Of a stretch of 64,000 nucleotides of DNA, positions 11,901 to 23,464 are shown piece after piece (position 1 is the first letter of the stretch; each line of letters opens with the position of its first letter). Both the position numbers and the translations under genes were made by a program. The DNA is from Fragilaria crotonensis (lineage: Eukaryota > Bacillariophyta > Fragilariophyceae > Fragilariales > Fragilariaceae): the NCBI GenBank assembly GCA_022925895.1, contig JAKSYS010000024.1, forward strand, positions 62,001 to 126,000. The letters run 5' to 3'. The notes beneath the pieces were generated by a model. It ran no database searches. It was not told where the DNA came from and saw only the letters and a list, made by a program, of their open reading frames with translations.

Positions 11901-12779
11901 ATCGCGTTTAAGGTTCTCAAGGCCAAAAAGAGTAAAGTGTTGGACAAGGCCCTGTTTGCCATGGCCGTTCTGTTTGACGATGACGATGCCTGGCGACGCA
12001 ATCTACTTGAGCGATTCCGCAAGGACATCATTTTGTACGACCCAAATTTCCGTAGCGAGGTCCTTTTTAATACGACCAACGCGTCCATGGAATTGGGTGT
12101 CGTTCGTTCGGGCGATGAAGGATTTGTGCACAAGTGGAAGGACATCGTGTCGACGATTGAAGCGAAAACTGGAATGGTGTCGGATATGCGCGACGTGAAG
12201 GGGGGCCTGTTTGCTTTTGATCACGATTGGAAACCATCTCATTTCTTCTTGCCCGCAGATTACGATCAACGATCGCCATTCGAGCAGTGGAAATCCCAGC
12301 AGCCAGTTGGATACCAAACGGTGTTTCAATTCGAGCCCAAGGGCGAGAATGCAAACTTGACTTTGTCTGCAGAGACGATCAAGGCCGCCCTTCAGGAGAC
12401 TCTTGGCAGCTTGGATGGTGAAGTCTTTGTGGACGAAGCCAAGGGCTTGGAGAAGGCGGAGTTGACCGACGTGAAGGGTGGGGTTGTTGGAGATGGAGCC
12501 CTAGTTGTTGGGCATTGGTCTGGCGGGAACTGCGTGGTATTGTGGGACGGTCGCGCTCATGTGGACTTGAATTTGTTTACGTTTGTCGAGAGCCCCAGGT
12601 TCGCCAACAAGTTTGCGTCTACCTTTACCGGTCATTTTGGAAAGAACGGCTTGGTGACGGCTCTTCGGGACATCCAGCCAAGAGGATACGGACGCGTTGT
12701 AAGTTTCAAATCTGACATTGCAGACATAGGCGCCCATCCGCACTGGGCGAAGTTTAAGACTGAGCAAAAGTCGGCGTAG
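8952..12779 (+). CDS. secreted SET-domain / aminopropyltransferase / AdoMet-decarboxylase-like fusion protein
   Basis: Exons 8952-10810 and 10901-12779, joined by a 90-nt GTATGT...CCAG intron in matching phase, give 1245 aa. The start at 8952 opens a classic signal peptide (residues 1-24, ending LVLS). Residues about 65-285 form a SETD3/Rubisco-LSMT-like SET domain (MYDMMSHRN; GEEIYMSYNFC). Residues about 490-690 resemble spermidine/spermine synthase: VLWVGGGDSMLL for the GGGDG box and DMVLVDLSE for the catalytic Asp region. Residues about 704-805 resemble bacterial-type AdoMet decarboxylase SpeD (RTWPDEKYAAADIHMW). Residues about 860-965 look like a degenerate second Rossmann unit, and about 1090-1225 like a second SpeD-like unit (VVLWDGRAHVDLNLF). 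Both SpeD-like units lack the ESH self-cleavage motif. Inference: ER/secretory enzyme acting on lysines or polyamines, perhaps in silica biochemistry. Confidence 0.8.
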
Positions 12780-13181
12780 GGTAAAGAATACGGTTTTCAT
12801 TGTACCTTGAATGATACTCCGAATACTTAGGTAGACTTGAGCGAGTCAACATATTTCACCATTCTTGCTGCATCGGAGCGTTGCATTGTTCATCTTAGTT
12901 ATTGTGGTCCAGATTTGATGCGGAGATATGCGATTTGTACTCGATCATTCCAGTACAATACGAAAATGCACTGGAGTACTGGAATGCTACGTAGAATGCT
13001 CTGTCGACAAGGGAATGGTGGACAGTACCACGGTACAGTACTGCATTTTCATTCACACCAACAAAGAAACGATTTCACCACCTCCCCATCCTCTGTCTCG
13101 CAGTTTCTTACCTCCGTCTGCCGGCTCCGTAGGAAATTCACAAGCAATTGCAGCAAACACAAGCATAGAACAATTTGAATA
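12780..13181. other. intergenic spacer
   Basis: About 400 bp between the large fusion gene and the small membrane protein gene. Several AGTAC words lie at 12950-13040. No further coding sequence was seen. Confidence 0.4.
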
Positions 13182-13421
13182 ATGGTTCGCACCGACGGGC
13201 GCAAGATTGTGGTCATTGCCACTGTGGCGACGGTATCGTTCGTTGGCTTTGCCCAAATCTATTTGCCCTATTGGGCCGATCGCGATAAGATTCGTGGCAT
13301 GGCCGAAGAGGAGGACATGCCCGCGGCTGCCAAGCGGCAAATGCTTATGGTGGCCGCGGAAGAGGAACAGCAACAACAACGAAGAGAGCATCAACAGAAA
13401 CTGCAGCAACGAGAACGTTAA
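13182..13421 (+). CDS. small single-pass membrane protein, possibly SMIM20/MITRAC7-like
   Basis: A 79-aa intronless frame with ATG at 13182. After a short basic N-terminus comes one hydrophobic helix (residues 9-30, VVIATVATVSFVGFAQIYLPY), then a charged tail that ends in a Gln/Glu/Arg-rich coiled-coil-like stretch. Size, helix position and the YLPYW box after the helix recall small inner-mitochondrial-membrane factors of cytochrome oxidase assembly, such as SMIM20 or PET117, but similarity is too short to decide. Codon use fits the neighbours, and the frame is compact and protein-like, so I take it as a real gene of unknown function. Confidence 0.55.
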   Translation: MVRTDGRKIVVIATVATVSFVGFAQIYLPYWADRDKIRGMAEEEDMPAAAKRQMLMVAAEEEQQQQRREHQQKLQQRER

Positions 13422-13807
13422 TTGCGAGAATTATACAACCCTCTGGAAAACTGCCACCTGTAGAACAGAGAACAGAGTAGTAGCACTCCTGACTCCGAGT
13501 ACTACAACAGCCTAACGGTAACATGCATTGCCAACTAACTCAACCTAACCACAAAAATTCCTGCAATAATCTTCTACCAAGTTAACTGCATACTTCTTCC
13601 TAGATCATTAGTGCTACAACACGTATTCAGGCGCCCACACGGTGCTGCTGCTGTTGTTGTGCGTATTCCCATTACCATGGAAAGCATGGTCGAGTTGATG
13701 TGTTTGATCCCTGATCCACGTGGATCTTACCCCAAAATGCTTAAGTGTTTTCTCTTGACTCTTTGTGACCCACCGCCGGTACATGCCCATGCCCATGCCA
13801 TTTATCC
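13422..13807. other. intergenic spacer between convergent genes
   Basis: About 390 bp holding the 3' ends of a plus-strand and a minus-strand gene. No gene or clear repeat was seen, apart from a TGCCCATGCCCATGCCA stretch near 13783. Confidence 0.4.
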
Positions 13808-16800
13808 TTAAATGTGTTTCGCCATGGTCGACGACGCTGGTACCCTCGCCTTCTCCTTTTCTTCCTTCTGCAATGCGTACTTCTCACGCTGGCGTTCGCG
13901 GCATCGCAAACACTTGGTGGCCAATCCCTTGTCCCCAAAGGCTGCCCATGGACGAAAGTTCTTGCAGCCCTTGCACCATTTAATCTCCAAACCGCTCTGA
14001 CACACGACCCAAACATTCACGTCACAGAGTGTGCACAGGCCCTTGTTTTGCGTTGGGATAATGGCAAAACCGCCCTGTTTCTCCAACGAGTTCGACGACG
14101 ACGACGACATTTCTTTCTTCGAATTGGAGGACGAGGACATGCTCGATGGATGGTGCTTCTTGTTCCCGTTGCTGCTGCCATGACTGTTGTTGCTGGATCC
14201 GTTTGCGCTGGTCTTGGAACTGTTGCTGCATGGACAGGCTTGTCCACACATGACACAGCAGCGCATACCTTCGGGTAGGTTCACCGATTGTTTTTGGGAC
14301 ATGTGAGCAGGATAATTCACGAGCGATGTGAATTCTGGAACTGGAGCTCCCTTGCACTTTTCCATATCGCCTTGGAATTTCGACGGAATCGGTGGTTTAA
14401 GTGAGACGCATTTACGTTTGGAGGGATTCATCAATTCCGACATTTGGTGGTGTTGAGGTGATGGATGGTGTTGTGGTGCCATGTGGTGTGGCGATGGATG
14501 AGGGATGCCCCACATTTTGTTTGGCATGCCCATTGGCGATGTTAACGTGTGGTGCGACTGCACCGGGGGTGGAACTTGGAGTGGCATTGGAGCATGATGG
14601 GCTGGCGCCCGGCCGCGGAGATTACGAACTCGATCCGGCATGTGAGAATGAGGAGGAGGTCCCATGTAATGCTGCTGCTGCTGCGGGTAGTACGATCCTT
14701 CTGGAGGACCATCACGTCCGAGGGGACTACGACCATAGTCATGTTCGGAATAAACTGGAGTGGGTGGCAATCGCATGCCGCCGCGGCCGCTCGAGTCACC
14801 GCGAACGGCTTGAGGGAAGAATCTGTTGTTGCTGCTGCTCTTGGAAGCGCTGCGTTGCTGCTTGCTGGCGCTGCCCGATGAACGATTGACAAAGATGGAA
14901 TGCACGTTTTCGGGAACCCGGTGATAGGCAGATGGTTGACCATACTTCGCTTCGTTGTGGCCACTTTTCTCACTGTTATTAGAAAATGATCCACGGATGG
15001 CATTCTCTCTCTCTTCAGCAGCTCCGTGACTACTACTGCCCAAGAAAAATGGCAGTGGCGTTGTCGCTCCTCCACCTCCCTCGTCGCCATTGTCATCTGA
15101 CTGGGGTGAAAGCATGGACAAACGGAGGCTTTCATCGCGACTCAACGTGCGATGCTTGCTGTTGGGATCCAACTCTTTCCACATGGTGAAGGAGCTGGGA
15201 CTGAGGGCAATGGCTCGACTGCTCGACGACACATGGGATGTGGTGGACGATGGGCGCTTGTTACGATCCTCTTCCCATTCGGCAAGGTCTCCGAGCGAAG
15301 GGGCATCTCCTGCGATACTCCAGGACAGCTGGGGTTGGATCGCAGAGAAAGAACCATTGTTGATACCTGCTTTGGGTGGCGAATCTCTATCACAGGAGGG
15401 CACTGGAGTAAAGGTTTGTCCCCGAAGGTGTCGATTCAACAAGTGTTGGTCAGTCAAGACATTTGTGCCACTGGAATTCATTGGTGGAGTTGGAGTGTTT
15501 CCATGGCGATCGATAATCTCGTCAATAGCAGCCGCGGAGTCCATGCTTCTGCTACGCGCCATGAATCTATCGATATCCTCATCGTCAGCCGAGCCATGAT
15601 AATTCAGATGATGAAGGTCCTGTTTCTTCATCTTGTTCTTGCTGATTGGCGTCGAATCAACATCTTGCGTGTTGATGGGCGACGTGGAGAGCGTCAAGAA
15701 GATTTTGGTTTGATCTTCGCGGGTACGCTTGGAGTTGTCATTCACAGAAAGCTTTTGGAATCGAACTGCAGACGCAGCGGCAGAGGCATTGGACGAGGTG
15801 CGACGAATCGTGTGACTGGTCGATTGTTCGTCGAAACTGATACCCACCGATATCGGGTTGCTGTCGTGTCCTCGACGCCTCTTTGGCGATGCTCGAGTTA
15901 GAGGATTATCATTCTTGTCTGTATTGTAGACGACAGTTTCAACACGATTCGATGGGTGAGAGATCGTTGGACAAGACTCCATTAAAGATATGAATCGTTT
16001 ACATGTTCCGAAATTTATCATCAGATCTGATGATAACGAAAAAAAGGCACTTACCCCTATCATGAACGGACGAAGAGAGCGACAATTCCCCAGCGCTAAG
16101 GGTGGATGCCGTCGAAGCACTAGAAAAGTTTCTTCGATGGCCCCTACGTCCCGGCAGTTGTGGTTGGTGTTGATCATCGAACATTGACTCGACTTTTGTG
16201 TGATTGTAGTGAGTCTGCTGTTGTACTTGTTGATGCTGGTCAATGGTACGCTTCTTGCGAGCGTATTTCGACTTGTTGCTCGACTTGGTCTTGGACGAGG
16301 CCATGGATGCATTATCCGAGATTTGAGGATAACTGGAAGGCATTGGATGAGGAGGTGGTGGATATGGCATGGGTGCGGGATATCCTGCATATGGATGATA
16401 GTTGGGAGGGGGAGGACCATAGGCGTATCCTCCCGGCGGTTGTCCATGATGCATCGGTGGAGGGTAGGAATGGGGATGAGGAGGTCGATAATGTGGATCG
16501 TATCCATAGTGTGGGGGAGGAGGTGCGTAAGGTCGCGCTCCTGGTGGTGGGTAATGACCCCCTTGGGCATATGGAGGATGTTGATAGGCCACATTTGGGT
16601 TGCTGTCATACGCGCTCCTTCGGCTGTTGCTCTTTGAACTCTTACGTGGCGTAGGTTTCTTGGGTGGTCCCTCTCGCTCTTCCGACGTTTCCTTAACATT
16701 TGTATCGTCTCTTATATCTTCATGTTTGATTGAATTTGACTGAGATTGCGACTGAGACTGAGACTGCGACGCAGATGATTTTGTAGGAGTCGATCGAACC

Positions 16801-16871
16801 TTGATTTGCTCATCAATTTGCATGGCTTCTGGCTGAGGCGTACTACTAGCACCTCTTGATTCTGTCTTCAT
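13808..16871 (-). CDS. large low-complexity protein with C-terminal Cys-rich (zinc-binding-like) domain
   Basis: Minus strand, exons 16871-16055 and 15918-13808, with a 136-nt GTAAGT...ACAG intron, give 975 aa. The start chosen is the ATG at 16871; the frame further up has none. The N-terminal third is disordered, with SQ repeats and then Pro/Tyr/His-rich PPPP runs. The middle is Ser/Asn/Arg-rich. A CxxC pair (CCVMCGQACPC) precedes a Ser/Asn/His-rich linker. Residues 901-945 then hold seven cysteines spaced C-x2-C-x7-C-x8-C-x2-C-x17-C-x2-C, followed by a basic helix (RERQREKYALQKEEKEK). This looks like a treble-clef or zinc-ribbon-like module with a basic tail, suggesting nucleic-acid or chromatin binding. 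I do not recognise a named family. A 28-nt alternative intron was rejected as too short. Confidence 0.7.
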
Positions 16872-17993
16872 GATATTGTCAATGGCATTAAACAAGCCAA
16901 GAATCACAATGACGATAGCAACACCAATAACAATGAAACAATAACAATTAGAGCGAGGTTGTCGTGAGCAATTCCCAAGAACCTAAGAAAATTGTGGAGG
17001 CCAAACATGCCGTTGCACACCTGCTTTACATAAATATCTGATATCGTATATTCTTTTCTCCCTAAGACCCAACCAATCCCACACTACTCTTGGATAATTC
17101 CATGTGTATTCATTTACTTAGATGGTTGGGTGTCGTTAGATCGGCATCCGTATATTGTCTCGTGGGAACCGACGTAGGCAGTTATGACGCCGGCACTTCT
17201 TGCTATGATTTGTATATTTGCATATGATCGCAAACAGCCATTCCCTGGATTGCCGTTTTCCACGCGCCACACTGTCAGTAAATATGTGTGTGTTTCGATC
17301 CGTTGTATGTTTGTCTGTGACGAAAAGAATCGATCGTTTGAGATAAAATTCATGGTTCGTTGGTAGGAGGGTGTGACTGCGTGACGTGACTTTTACATGA
17401 GTACATACTACATACCTCGTATAATGCTGTGCGACAAAAGACTGTGTGGGCTGTGTGGGCTGTGGGCTCCAAGTTCCAAGTCCAAAAATCCATGACGACA
17501 TCACGAATCACGAATCACGACGCACATCCAGATATACATATCATACAGATTTCAGATTTGACGTCGATATCGTTCGAACTGGACGATCTTGGAGGTTCTT
17601 CGTACAGTACCCTAAGTTATAGTACAATTGTACTACTGGTAGTCCAATGAGAGTCCTCGTATTCATAAATGCGAGTTGCATGTAATGCTGAATACCAGTG
17701 CCTAATGTGGGACAGTACGAAGAGAACTCGTGACAACATCGAATATGGGATACAAGGTACTACAGTACCGTGAAGTACAAGTATGGGATAGCACAGCAGC
17801 GCTAAAAACACCAAGCATATCGTATCATCATTCATCTTCATCTTGACCATTCCCCATTTCATCATTGATAACTGCTAACAACATCACGCCATCACGCCAT
17901 CACGACATCACGACATCGCCATTCCTATCCAAAACACCTACTATTTGAGTGCAAAAGAAGAGAAATACAATATTACTACACAACAATATTAAG
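16872..17993. other. divergent intergenic region
   Basis: About 1.1 kb between two divergently transcribed genes, so it should contain both promoters. It holds ATCACGAATCACGA and ATCACGCCATCACG type short tandem words (17500-17520, 17884-17915) and GTAC words around 17600-17790. No gene was seen. Confidence 0.45.
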
Positions 17994-19909
17994 ATGTCAC
18001 CTTCAGAACCGTCAGGAGCCGTGCGATGGGGGGATTCTGATTCATCAGAAGACGAAGACGAAGAAAAGGAGACTGTCATGAGCGCTAGCATGTTTGCTCG
18101 ATTGCATGAAGAGAAGCAGCAGCAGCAACAACATCAAGAATCCTCAGGCAAGCCGCGAACAAATGTCTTGCGATCGCAGTCGGACGGAACACATGCCAAG
18201 TCGAATCACCATCAACCACAACAGCAGCATCACCATCCACAACAACAACACCCGCAGCAGCAACAACAACACCAAAAACGCACTCCACAAGCTCTCCCGG
18301 ACTCAAGTCTTCGACGTTCCCAACCGACTGGAGGAAGCGGTGGTGGGGGGCGTGGACATGGACGCGGAACTGCTGGTACGGCAAGTGGCCACCAGGGAAA
18401 AGGTGGGTCTGCGTCAACTGATTGGAAACAAATGGCAAAGGCCTCGTCCAAGTTTGGAACGGCATCCATCGATACAACTAATGTGGATGGAGCGTCCTGG
18501 ATGGCTCAACGACGAGCCAAGCAGCAGCAACAAGAACAAGAACATCGAGGGCTTTTGGAGAAACAACAGCTGGAAGACCAGGAAGGAAAGCGATTGCGCC
18601 GCAAGAGTCAAATGGAGGCGCTCAAGGTAAGTGCATGTTCAGTACAAGTACAGGGTACTGTTCTCTAGTGGTAATTCTTAGAGCAGAGAACAGGCGCATG
18701 TGCGCGACATGAGTTACGACCATGTTACACCCACATGTACTCTGCAACATTACAACACCCCTGCACTCACCCTGCAACATCGTACCTCCCTTTTTATTCC
18801 TACAGGCAGCTGTTCAGAACCTCGAGGTATCGCAACCTCCGCCTCCTGTTTCTAGTCTCCAATTGGCTAATGCTAGCAGGACTCCCGGATCCAAGCCAGC
18901 GCCACCAACAACGTCCTCTTTGTCATCCTTATCTCGACAACCTATTCAAATTCTTAAACGACCCCATCCCCAACCACAATCATCAGAACCATCACCACTG
19001 CACCACATCGATCATCACCACCATAATGACGAAACTGGATCCGTCGCATCGGCGTCGACCCAAAATTCACTTCATTCTAAGAGGTCGGTTGCCAACAGTG
19101 AAATTTCGACAGAAGGGAACGTTGCGACGACAACGACACCATCAACCTCAACAACAACGGGTCCTTCGCAGCAGACCCGTCGAGCAAGTGGTGGCAGAGG
19201 AATGCACAAGGCACGAGGAGGGCGGAACAGGAGCAACACCAACATCAACGAGGACCATCCTGATAGTGACAATACCTCTGCTCAAGATGCACGCCAGCAC
19301 GACGGAACGGGCAGTCGCGAGAGCGGAGGACGGGGACATCACACAGTAGAAGGAGGTCGAACTGGTGGACGGCACCAACATGGGGAAGCTGCTGGACGAA
19401 CAAGTGGGCGGCACGCTGGGCGCGGGGGTGATCGGGGCAGGCTCGGAGACCGAGATGGGAGTTCTGGACGCAGCAGTGATGGAGGTAGAACTGGAGGCCG
19501 ACATCGCGATGGAGGAAGAAGTGGTGGACGTGACGGTAGAGGACGACACAGTGATGCAGGCAGAACAAGTGGAAGAGAGGGAAGAGGCGGACGCCATGAT
19601 GATGCTGGCAGAACTGGTGGACGCGGTCGTGCAGGGAAAGACGTTCAGAGTGCTCATGTTACGAGCGTGCAACACCAGGGAAAGATTGAGCCTGGCAAAC
19701 CACAATTGGTGAGAACTTCCAGCGGAACTGTAGAATACCACCTCAAGGCGGACGACGGTGGACAAACTAAGACTCACGGTGAACTAATGCCCAATGGGAC
19801 CGTGCGCTTGTCGAAGAAAGGCCAAGGTGGTAAGAATTCTCATCCAGGGAGTCGCACTTCGATCCAAACAAGGCTCGAAATCGGGGCCAACACCCCTACT
19901 CAGAAGTAG
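17994..19909 (+). CDS. RGG/Gln/His-rich low-complexity protein, putative RNA-binding
   Basis: Exons 17994-18626 and 18806-19909, joined in phase 0 by a 179-nt GTAAGT...ACAG intron, give 578 aa. An acidic N-terminus (DSDSSEDEDEEKE) is followed by Gln/His-rich runs, a Gly/Arg patch, and a helical basic segment (WMAQRRAKQQQQEQEH). A Ser/Thr-rich linker leads to a long region of about 15 GGR, GRH and GRD repeats. The tail is non-repetitive and could be a small folded piece (SSGTVEYHLKADD). RGG boxes typically bind RNA and are substrates of arginine methyltransferases; many such proteins form condensates. That role is inference from composition only. No RRM, KH or other domain was seen. Confidence 0.7.
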
Positions 19910-20423
19910 AAATGGAATTATTAGTGAACCTGAGATGCGATGCTTGCACATAGGTATTGTCCTGGATACTTCGCTAGTTGTTTCCGAAACAGTGAAGTTG
20001 ATTGCTTGGGAAGCATGGATGCCGTTGCCTTCGATCCTCTTCGACGTCCCCGTCCTCAACAATATGCTGCTTTGTCGTTCGATGTGCATCGATGCCCATG
20101 GAATGACTCTGACAACCAGCACAGTTGAAAGTGTCATCCTGTACATGAAATGAGAAGCGTTAAGCTACGTAGATTTAACTAAAATCATGTTGCTGAATTG
20201 TCGAACGAAAGTGTCATCCGGCTCTGAAAAGAGAGTCCTAAGGCTTCATAGCGACTAACTATTACCATGCACTCAGGGCGCTGCCTATGAAACGTTACAA
20301 GAAACAATCACGACGTGTGGGCTAAATGCTCAAAGCATCATATAGTACCACATTCGAAGCACGGGATTTACATTCAATGGGCCTTTCTCCCAAGGATATT
20401 CACCGCATTGCCCGTTTATTATA
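19910..20423. other. intergenic spacer between convergent genes
   Basis: About 510 bp with no credible gene. A GTGTCATCC...ATGAAA phrase recurs at about 20130 and 20210, a short diverged duplication. Confidence 0.35.
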
Positions 20424-21701
20424 TCACACAATGAAAAACTGCAGCTCGGCAGCTCTTCTCAACCTTTTGTTCGACCCTTCATTGTCGTCATCTCCCTTTT
20501 CTTTGGCACCCTCTTTCTCATTCTTTCTCTCGACTTTTGGCGACTTATCCTTGCTCCCTTTTGTCGACGGTTTCGGCTCTTTACCTTTTCCATCCTTTGA
20601 CTTTGAAAGCATCGCATCTTTCGTGACACCCTTCTTGCCACCTTTCTTGTCAGGTTTCTCAGGCTCCCAGTTATAATCAAACGACATGGACATTTCCGAC
20701 GGCGAAGGTGTCTCTAGCTCTACAGGAGCAATTGGTACTGAGGTCAACACTGGACTTGGAGCCTCTGGTGCATCCGAAGGGGCCACCACTGGAGCCGTGG
20801 ACGTAGGATCCTCAGGTGCTTCCGAGGGCGCCAGCACCGGAGCCGTGGACGTTGGAGCCTCTGGCGCTTCCGAGGGCGCCTCCACCGGCGCCGCGGACGT
20901 TGGAGCCTCAGGTGCTTCCGAGGGCGCCTCCACTGGAGCACTGGACGTTGGAGCCTCAGGTGCTTCCGAGGGCGCCTCCACTGGAGCAGGAGATTTCGGT
21001 TCTACCGGCGCATCGGAGGGCGGGGACACAGGTGTCACTGTAGTTGGTTGTAAAGTGACTGCTGGACAATACTCTGGACGGGCGGGAGAAAAATCCGACT
21101 TGAAAAGCTTACAGTGAGTCTCGCTCCTATCGCAACTGACGGTTTCCATTCAGATGGGAGCACTTACAATAACAATCCAGCCTATCTGATCTCCGATGTC
21201 AAAGATAGGTGAGACCGACCCGTCGTTTGTGTATTCGATGGCAATGGAATTTCTTATTGTTTGACCGTTTTCGTCGGAGCCCGTAACAATGATCTGGATG
21301 CCTCCGGGAATATCTGACGGATTCGTTATGTTGGTAGCTGAGAGTGATGTCCATTGGATAGACTCTCCACTGGTATAATTTGATTCATAGTTCACAACAT
21401 GCGCAGGAAGATCCTTCAGATTCACTTCAATGATTTGAATTAACGAAACTGAAACGAAGGGTATCAAACCAGTGCTATTTTCGTCGGGTTGGAAGAAGCA
21501 ATCTGTACCAGCGATGCCGGGTCCTGCGATCGTACCGGGGCAGCCTCCCATGGAGAGGAGGGTAAACGTTATAGAAGTGGGGGAGCAGATGAAGACGTCC
21601 ACACCAAGAGTTGATGCCACTACTGAAGAGACGAGTAGAGACAGTGACAGCGCAACCAAACCTAGCATGCTTGCCTGTGATCTCAACGCCACTCGTGACA
21701 T
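20424..21701 (-). CDS. secreted P/A/S/E-repeat protein with Lys/Ser-rich tail (candidate wall or biosilica protein)
   Basis: Minus strand, exons 21701-21168 and 21107-20424 with a 60-nt GTAAGT...TAAG intron in phase 0, give 405 aa. Residues 1-29 are a signal peptide (LGLVALSLSLLVSSVVA). A domain of about 150 aa follows with paired cysteines and NxS/T sites (ENST, NYTS, TNIT). Then come five tandem copies of a 16-aa unit (APVEAPSEAPEAPTSS type), the last two diverged. The C-terminus is strongly basic and Ser-rich (DKKGGKKG, SKSKDGKGKEPKPSTKGSK), ending in an acidic patch and KRLRR. This composition recalls diatom extracellular and silica-associated proteins such as silaffins, in which lysines carry methyl or polyamine groups. 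No sequence identity to a named silaffin is claimed. Confidence 0.7.
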
Positions 21702-23464
21702 GATGTTTTCTTATGGATAATGAAGCTCGAATCAAGACCGAGGTAAACAGTGACGGATCCCTTCTTCCCCCCACTTTCTCGTCTCTGTTCTCAGGTTAGC
21801 ACAGACGAAAGGGAGTTCAGGAGTTACACCTCAAATGTATGGAGAGTGAAGTGGGCTGTGTCTAGTACTACGAGCTAGGTGAAGGACTCGACGAATTGCT
21901 TGTGCATTAAAAATCCAGGATCACATTTTTGAAAGCGCCCTCCGAACCTGCTGGTTCCGTTCTGGACTTGATGGACGATCAACGGAAAGCGGCAAGCAAA
22001 AAAACGTAATACTCAGTAATAAGTATTGAGTTCCTTTAACGCTTGACCACGACACGTTCTCAACGCTCCGATGGAGGAAGAATACATAGAGTATATTTGC
22101 GGGAATCAGTATTACACACGTTACATGTATTAATCTAGTATCAAACATACAACAAAATTTATGGGTCACAATGGAAAAATTGAGGTGGAAAGTGAATTTT
22201 TTAGTTATGAGGCAATCAGCTATGAATATAATACATCCTTGTAGGTCGAATAACGTAATCCTTCTTATGTCAAGATCGTGCCGAAGTTCCTCGTGACGGC
22301 CTGGAGCTGCAAAGCATGAACACGAAGAAGTCATGTTTTGGCGAGAAAAAACTGTCGTACTATCTTAAAATCACGCACTACCAGTCTTGGTGAACTGCAC
22401 CATATCTCGAACTCAGATGAGAATTTTGATGAGATGGTTGATGCCTGATGCCGAATTGTGCGTCCATGTCATGGACAAAAATGCAGTCCCACGAGTTCTT
22501 GACCTAGATAAGCTCCATCTACAGTAGCTTCCATAGTCCGAGTATTACGTTCGTAGTACAAGCAGGAGTAGGAGAGAAGAGTATCATAGAACGATTGGGC
22601 TCGGAGCTCTGAGTACAAAACAAAACGAAAGTTACAAGACAGAGAGTGCACGTATGATACTCAGTGCTTTTGTCCCAGAACCTGGTACATGTACTACCTT
22701 GACTCTTCACGTACAAGTCCATGAATGGTTGTTTGCACATCTTGCACCATCTCACGTGTCCCCCGCGAAAGTCGTGAATTAATTAGCGTCGATTTTTTCC
22801 GATCGCCTTTTTTGTCCCCGGGTCGACCAATAGGCAAAAACGCTGCGGAGTAGTTCTACACGCAAACAAACATATTATGACGAATGACGAATGACTCATT
22901 CCCAAAGGCGAATAGGCACGCTTTATATGTAATTCGTTTAGAAACATGACGCAAAAATCATCCCGCCCCACATGCATGAAAAAATTGACTACCCAACAGA
23001 GTGCTTGCGCAACAAGTGATCAATGTGGAGTGTTCTTGATCATCGTGACAACAGCAAGCGATACTTACTGGTTCAAAGAAGGCGACGGAGTATTCCCATT
23101 CCGCAATGAGTTGCGTTTAAACGCCTGGCTAGTTTTGGACCTAGCATGTTTGTAAACAACGGACACTTATCAAGGCTTCTCTGGGTAGTTCTTTTGACGC
23201 AAAACCAGGTAATATCTTCAGAAGATCTGTAGATTGTAAATTGCACATCATGTCACGACTCTGATGCGAGATGGCTGGACAATACATTCCGTATTGATTC
23301 AGTTGCGCAATGGCGTTTAGCACTACCGATAGGCACATTTGATGGAATTCAAGATCAATGTGTATGGATGGTAGTCCCGTCAAGAAGTTCACGTTCGGTA
23401 CTCTAGTTGGTTAACGGTGTGTAAATATAAAACGCAGGCTACCGCGTATTGTCCCAAGTGCCAG
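21702..23464. other. intergenic region, no gene recognised
   Basis: About 1.75 kb. Frames here are short and unlike protein. It contains the promoter of the wall-like gene on the minus strand and the 3' end of CTP synthase. No repeats or RNA genes were recognised. Confidence 0.4.

Noticed and set aside
16022-16054. A very short alternative intron (about 28 nt) in the Cys-rich gene
   Set aside because: It would keep the frame, but it is far shorter than every other intron here. The acceptor at 15919 gives a 136-nt intron and also keeps the frame.
20686-21117. Plus-strand frame with GASGASEGASTGA repeats
   Set aside because: It is the reverse-strand shadow of the P/A/S/E repeats of the spliced minus-strand gene, which has a signal peptide and good splice sites.
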